Assembly (NCBI GenBank): GCA_003661865.1
Contig: QMWY01000047.1
Span: forward strand, 1 to 7,483
Origin: Thermoprotei archaeon
GTDB taxonomy: Archaea; Thermoproteota; Thermoprotei_A; Sulfolobales; Ignisphaeraceae
Length of the DNA: 7,483 nucleotides
Direction of reading: 5' to 3'
The translations under genes and the position numbers were made by a program. Positions 5,956 to 7,483 of the stretch are shown here, in pieces; the stretch's first letter is position 1, and each line of letters starts with the position of its first letter. The notes below the pieces were generated by a model. That model was not told the origin of the DNA, did no database searches, and saw only the letters and a program-made list of their open reading frames with translations.

Positions 5956-6925
5956 CCCCAAGGGCTTTTTCAACAGCCTCGGCAACAGCCCTCCTCATCT
6001 CGGGCCCCAGGGGCTCTCCGTAGACCCTCTCGGTGAGTCTGCAGAAGGAGCATACCTCCCCCTGGCTAGGGGCTCCGCAGATCCTGCACCGGTTTACGGG
6101 GCCCGGCACACCCTCCGCACTCCTCTTCTTCGAAAACCTCCTCAGGAACCCTATCTTGAGCCCGGGGTGCTGCTCCTCCAACCTGTTGAACATCTCCTTG
6201 ATCGTGTCCTCCATGCTGTTCCTAGCCCTGTAGGGGCACTCCTCATGTGTGAAGGGGATCCTATTCACGATCGCGTAGAGCAGGGCGTAGCGCTCGTACA
6301 CCTCGTAGAGGGGCCTAACCCTAGCCACCGCACCGCCCGATGGGGGTGTGTAGGGAAGCCACTTCGCCATCTGCTCCTCGTCCTGCCCTATGAACGCCTT
6401 CACAATGTACGCGATCGCGTCGTCCGCGTTGTGCCCCGTAGCGATCGCATCGGCCCCCAGCGCCTCCGCCGCCGCGTTCATCACGTACCTCTTAACCATT
6501 CCGCAGACGCTGCACGTGGGTCTCCCCGCCCTCCTCGCGAACTCAGGCACCCCATCGCCCCTGAGCACCCTCCTGACCTCGACCAGGATGAGGGGGAGCC
6601 CCAGCCTAGAGACCAGCCTCTCAACAGCTCTGCGCAGGTGGGCCGAGTACTCCCCTATCCCAAGGTCTATGTGTAGGGGGTACACCTGGAGCCCGTAGCT
6701 ACGCGAGAGCTCCGCGAGGAGGTCTAGGAGCGTCGAGCTGTCCTTACCCCCCGACACCGCCGCCACTATCCTCGCACCGCGCCTCAGGAGACCAGCTCTC
6801 GTCAGCACACCCTCGACGCGCCTCAGGAGGTGCTCCCTGAAGTGCTCCCTGCACAGGGCCATCCTAGCGTACCTAAGGTACACCACCGCAGGTGCTCCAC
6901 AGATGGCGCAGCGGGGCCTAGCCAC
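5900..6925 (-). CDS. ttuA: TtuA/Ncs6-family tRNA 2-thiouridine synthetase
   Basis: A 341-residue cytoplasmic enzyme of the TtuA/Ncs6 N-type ATP pyrophosphatase family. It adenylates a tRNA uridine and replaces the 2-oxygen with sulfur taken from a sulfur-carrier protein (s2U54 for TtuA, s2U34 for Ncs6). Motifs in order: N-terminal zinc site C6-x2-C9...C25-x2-H28; PP-loop S58-G-G-K-D-S63; T137-C138-x2-C141 and C230 in EECPY, which match the three cysteines holding the catalytic Fe-S cluster in TtuA; GHNADD at 164-169; C-terminal zinc ribbon C280-x2-C283...C292-x2-C295. The start is GTG (6923-6925), fixed by the N-terminal zinc site and overlapping the end of the carrier gene by 8 nt, so translation is probably coupled. 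Residues from about 324 on are a Gly/Ser/Pro-rich tail encoded in the overlap with the creatininase gene. Two zinc sites favour TtuA, but Ncs6 cannot be excluded. Confidence 0.87.
   Translation of the reverse strand: MARPRCAICGAPAVVYLRYARMALCREHFREHLLRRVEGVLTRAGLLRRGARIVAAVSGGKDSSTLLDLLAELSRSYGLQVYPLHIDLGIGEYSAHLRRAVERLVSRLGLPLILVEVRRVLRGDGVPEFARRAGRPTCSVCGMVKRYVMNAAAEALGADAIATGHNADDAIAYIVKAFIGQDEEQMAKWLPYTPPSGGAVARVRPLYEVYERYALLYAIVNRIPFTHEECPYRARNSMEDTIKEMFNRLEEQHPGLKIGFLRRFSKKRSAEGVPGPVNRCRICGAPSQGEVCSFCRLTERVYGEPLGPEMRRAVAEAVEKALGVSSGSGRGRASAPPQGSS
5956..5970 (+). terminator. likely terminator of the creatininase-family gene
   Basis: Right after the TAA stop, CCCCAAGGG forms a minimal stem and is followed by C and TTTTT (5966-5970). 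A T5 run is an adequate archaeal termination signal. It lies inside the antisense strand of the convergent ttuA coding region, so the plus-strand transcript would overlap that mRNA by roughly 70 nt. Confidence 0.4.
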
Positions 6926-7118
6926 CGCTAACCGCCCTCATAACCCGCACCTCCTCGTCCTCCCCAACAACCTCCCAGTCGAAGAGGGGCTCATCCCCCC
7001 TCAGCACAACCGCCGATTCTACGCTGAGCCCCAGCTCCCTCAGCAGCTCATCCACGCGCATCCTCCGCCTACCCAGCTCAACAACCCTGCCCTCCGGTAG
7101 GAGCACCACACGCACCAA
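6918..7118 (-). CDS. ubiquitin-like (MoaD/ThiS/TtuB-type) sulfur carrier ending in Gly-Gly
   Basis: A 66-residue protein with a beta-grasp pattern: strands around 2-7 and 10-15, a helix 22-29 (VDELLREL), strands 35-39, and the hallmark segment E53-DEEVRVMRAVSGG ending in the C-terminal Gly65-Gly66. In this family the C-terminal Gly is adenylated by an E1-like enzyme and turned into a thiocarboxylate that donates sulfur. Its gene lies directly upstream of, and overlaps by 8 nt, the tRNA thiolase gene, which points to a TtuB/Urm1-like role; ThiS or MoaD function cannot be excluded by sequence alone. No E1-like gene is visible in the window. The start is TTG at 7118 or GTG at 7115; no ATG is available. 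The protein has no lysine and no cysteine, which is odd for a carrier that in some archaea is also conjugated, though conjugation needs lysines on targets only. Confidence 0.82.
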   Translation of the reverse strand: MVRVVLLPEGRVVELGRRRMRVDELLRELGLSVESAVVLRGDEPLFDWEVVGEDEEVRVMRAVSGG

Positions 7119-7130
7119 TGCCCCGCCCCT

Positions 7131-7167
7131 AGGGATAGGGTCTAAGGGGTTGATATCTGATATCCCT
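7131..7167. promoter_or_regulatory. divergent promoter region with nested palindromes
   Basis: GATATC-T-GATATC (7152-7164) is a perfect 13-nt palindrome centred at 7158, 40 nt from the TTG of the carrier gene on one side and 36 nt from the GTG of the UPF0282 gene on the other. An outer inverted repeat AGGGATA (7131-7137) / TATCCCT (7161-7167) overlaps it. With the usual 26-bp spacing, a TATA-like element here would give starts about 14 nt and 10 nt upstream of the two genes. The sequence is a weak TATA match, so it may be a shared promoter, an operator or both. Confidence 0.4.
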
Positions 7168-7193
7168 GCCCCGCCGAGAGCCTATACCTAGAG

Positions 7194-7483
7194 GTGGGCC
7201 GTGCCCTGGGTACGCTAGAGGAGCTCGGGATCGAGCTGCTCTGGTTCGACAGCATGGGCGCCAAGTCGGCGTCGATCTGCGTAAGGACGGGGTCATCAAC
7301 CGTTGTCGTGGATCCCGGGGCCGCCGCTATGCAGCCCAGCTACCCCCTGCCGCCCAGCGAGAAGCGTAGGCTTAGGCGCGAGGCGGTTAGGGCGATAACC
7401 CGCTGCTGGGAGGAGGCGGAGGTTGTGGTCGTGACCCACTACCACTACGACCACCACATACCCCCGGGGGATCCGGATCTCGC
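7194..7483 (+). CDS. UPF0282-family metallo-beta-lactamase-fold hydrolase (N-terminal part, cut by window end)
   Basis: Ninety-six codons are visible before the window ends. The frame starts at GTG 7194, the first start codon after an in-frame TGA at 7158; a CTG at 7206 is the only later candidate before the conserved region. The segment WFDSMGAKS (17-25), V39-D-P-G (39-42), the PLPPSEKRRLR stretch (51-61) and T81-H82-Y-H84-Y-D86-H87 match the start of UPF0282 (COG2248), an archaeal family of predicted MBL-fold hydrolases. The HxHxDH motif binds the two metal ions in the MBL fold. Full-length members are about 300 residues, so roughly two thirds is missing. The substrate is unknown. It is transcribed away from the sulfur-carrier gene, probably from a shared promoter region. 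The first dozen residues before the conserved core may reflect a real extension or a start call that is slightly too early. Confidence 0.8.
   Translation, partial: MGRALGTLEELGIELLWFDSMGAKSASICVRTGSSTVVVDPGAAAMQPSYPLPPSEKRRLRREAVRAITRCWEEAEVVVVTHYHYDHHIPPGDPDL

Noticed and set aside
5750..6676. 308-codon plus-strand frame across the creatininase end and ttuA
   Set aside because: Arg/Pro-rich antisense shadow of ttuA, which carries clear PP-loop, Fe-S and zinc motifs on the minus strand.
1..7483. CRISPR array, insertion sequence or transposase
   Set aside because: No regularly spaced repeats, terminal inverted repeats with target duplications, or transposase motifs were seen.

Overview
The window looks like a piece of a thermophilic archaeal chromosome, most likely Thermoproteota (Crenarchaeota). 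The reasons are the gene families (a tRNA 2-thiouridine synthetase with two zinc-binding cysteine clusters, an archaeal UPF0282 metallo-beta-lactamase-fold protein, an S/T-stalked surface protein), frequent GTG and TTG starts, heavy use of AGG/AGA and ATA codons, very short gene spacing, and TATA-type rather than -10/-35 promoters. Genus cannot be set from this window.

Layout. 1-353: end of an unseen upstream region, then a small (+) winged-helix protein with a cysteine cluster in its wing. 364-4566 (-): one very large secreted, membrane-anchored protein of about 1400 residues with a signal peptide, beta-rich regions, an HExxH metallopeptidase core, a FecR-like domain, an Ig-like domain, an S/T-rich stalk and a C-terminal transmembrane anchor. 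It has a good TATA box with a perfect 17-nt palindrome just upstream. 4646-5163: an intergenic stretch of about 500 bp, poor in genes but with short inverted and direct repeats and a foldable element. 5164-5955 (+): a creatininase-family metal-dependent amidohydrolase. 5900-6925 (-): a TtuA/Ncs6-type tRNA thiolation enzyme, overlapping the 3' end of the creatininase gene by 56 nt. 6918-7118 (-): a 66-residue ubiquitin-like sulfur carrier ending in Gly-Gly, overlapping the start of the thiolation gene. 7194-7483 (+): the N-terminal part of a UPF0282 MBL-fold hydrolase, divergent from the carrier gene and cut by the window end.

How they fit together. The carrier and the thiolase form a two-gene unit for sulfur transfer to tRNA: the carrier probably delivers sulfur as a C-terminal thiocarboxylate and the thiolase adenylates and thiolates the tRNA uridine. 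The surface protein appears to be its own regulated unit, with a base composition (roughly 28-45% GC in sampled 5' lines) well below its right-hand neighbours (about 60%), so it may be a transferred or fast-evolving surface gene. The wHTH protein, creatininase homologue and UPF0282 protein have no visible functional link to it. The most unusual object is the giant metallopeptidase/FecR/stalk surface protein and its promoter region.
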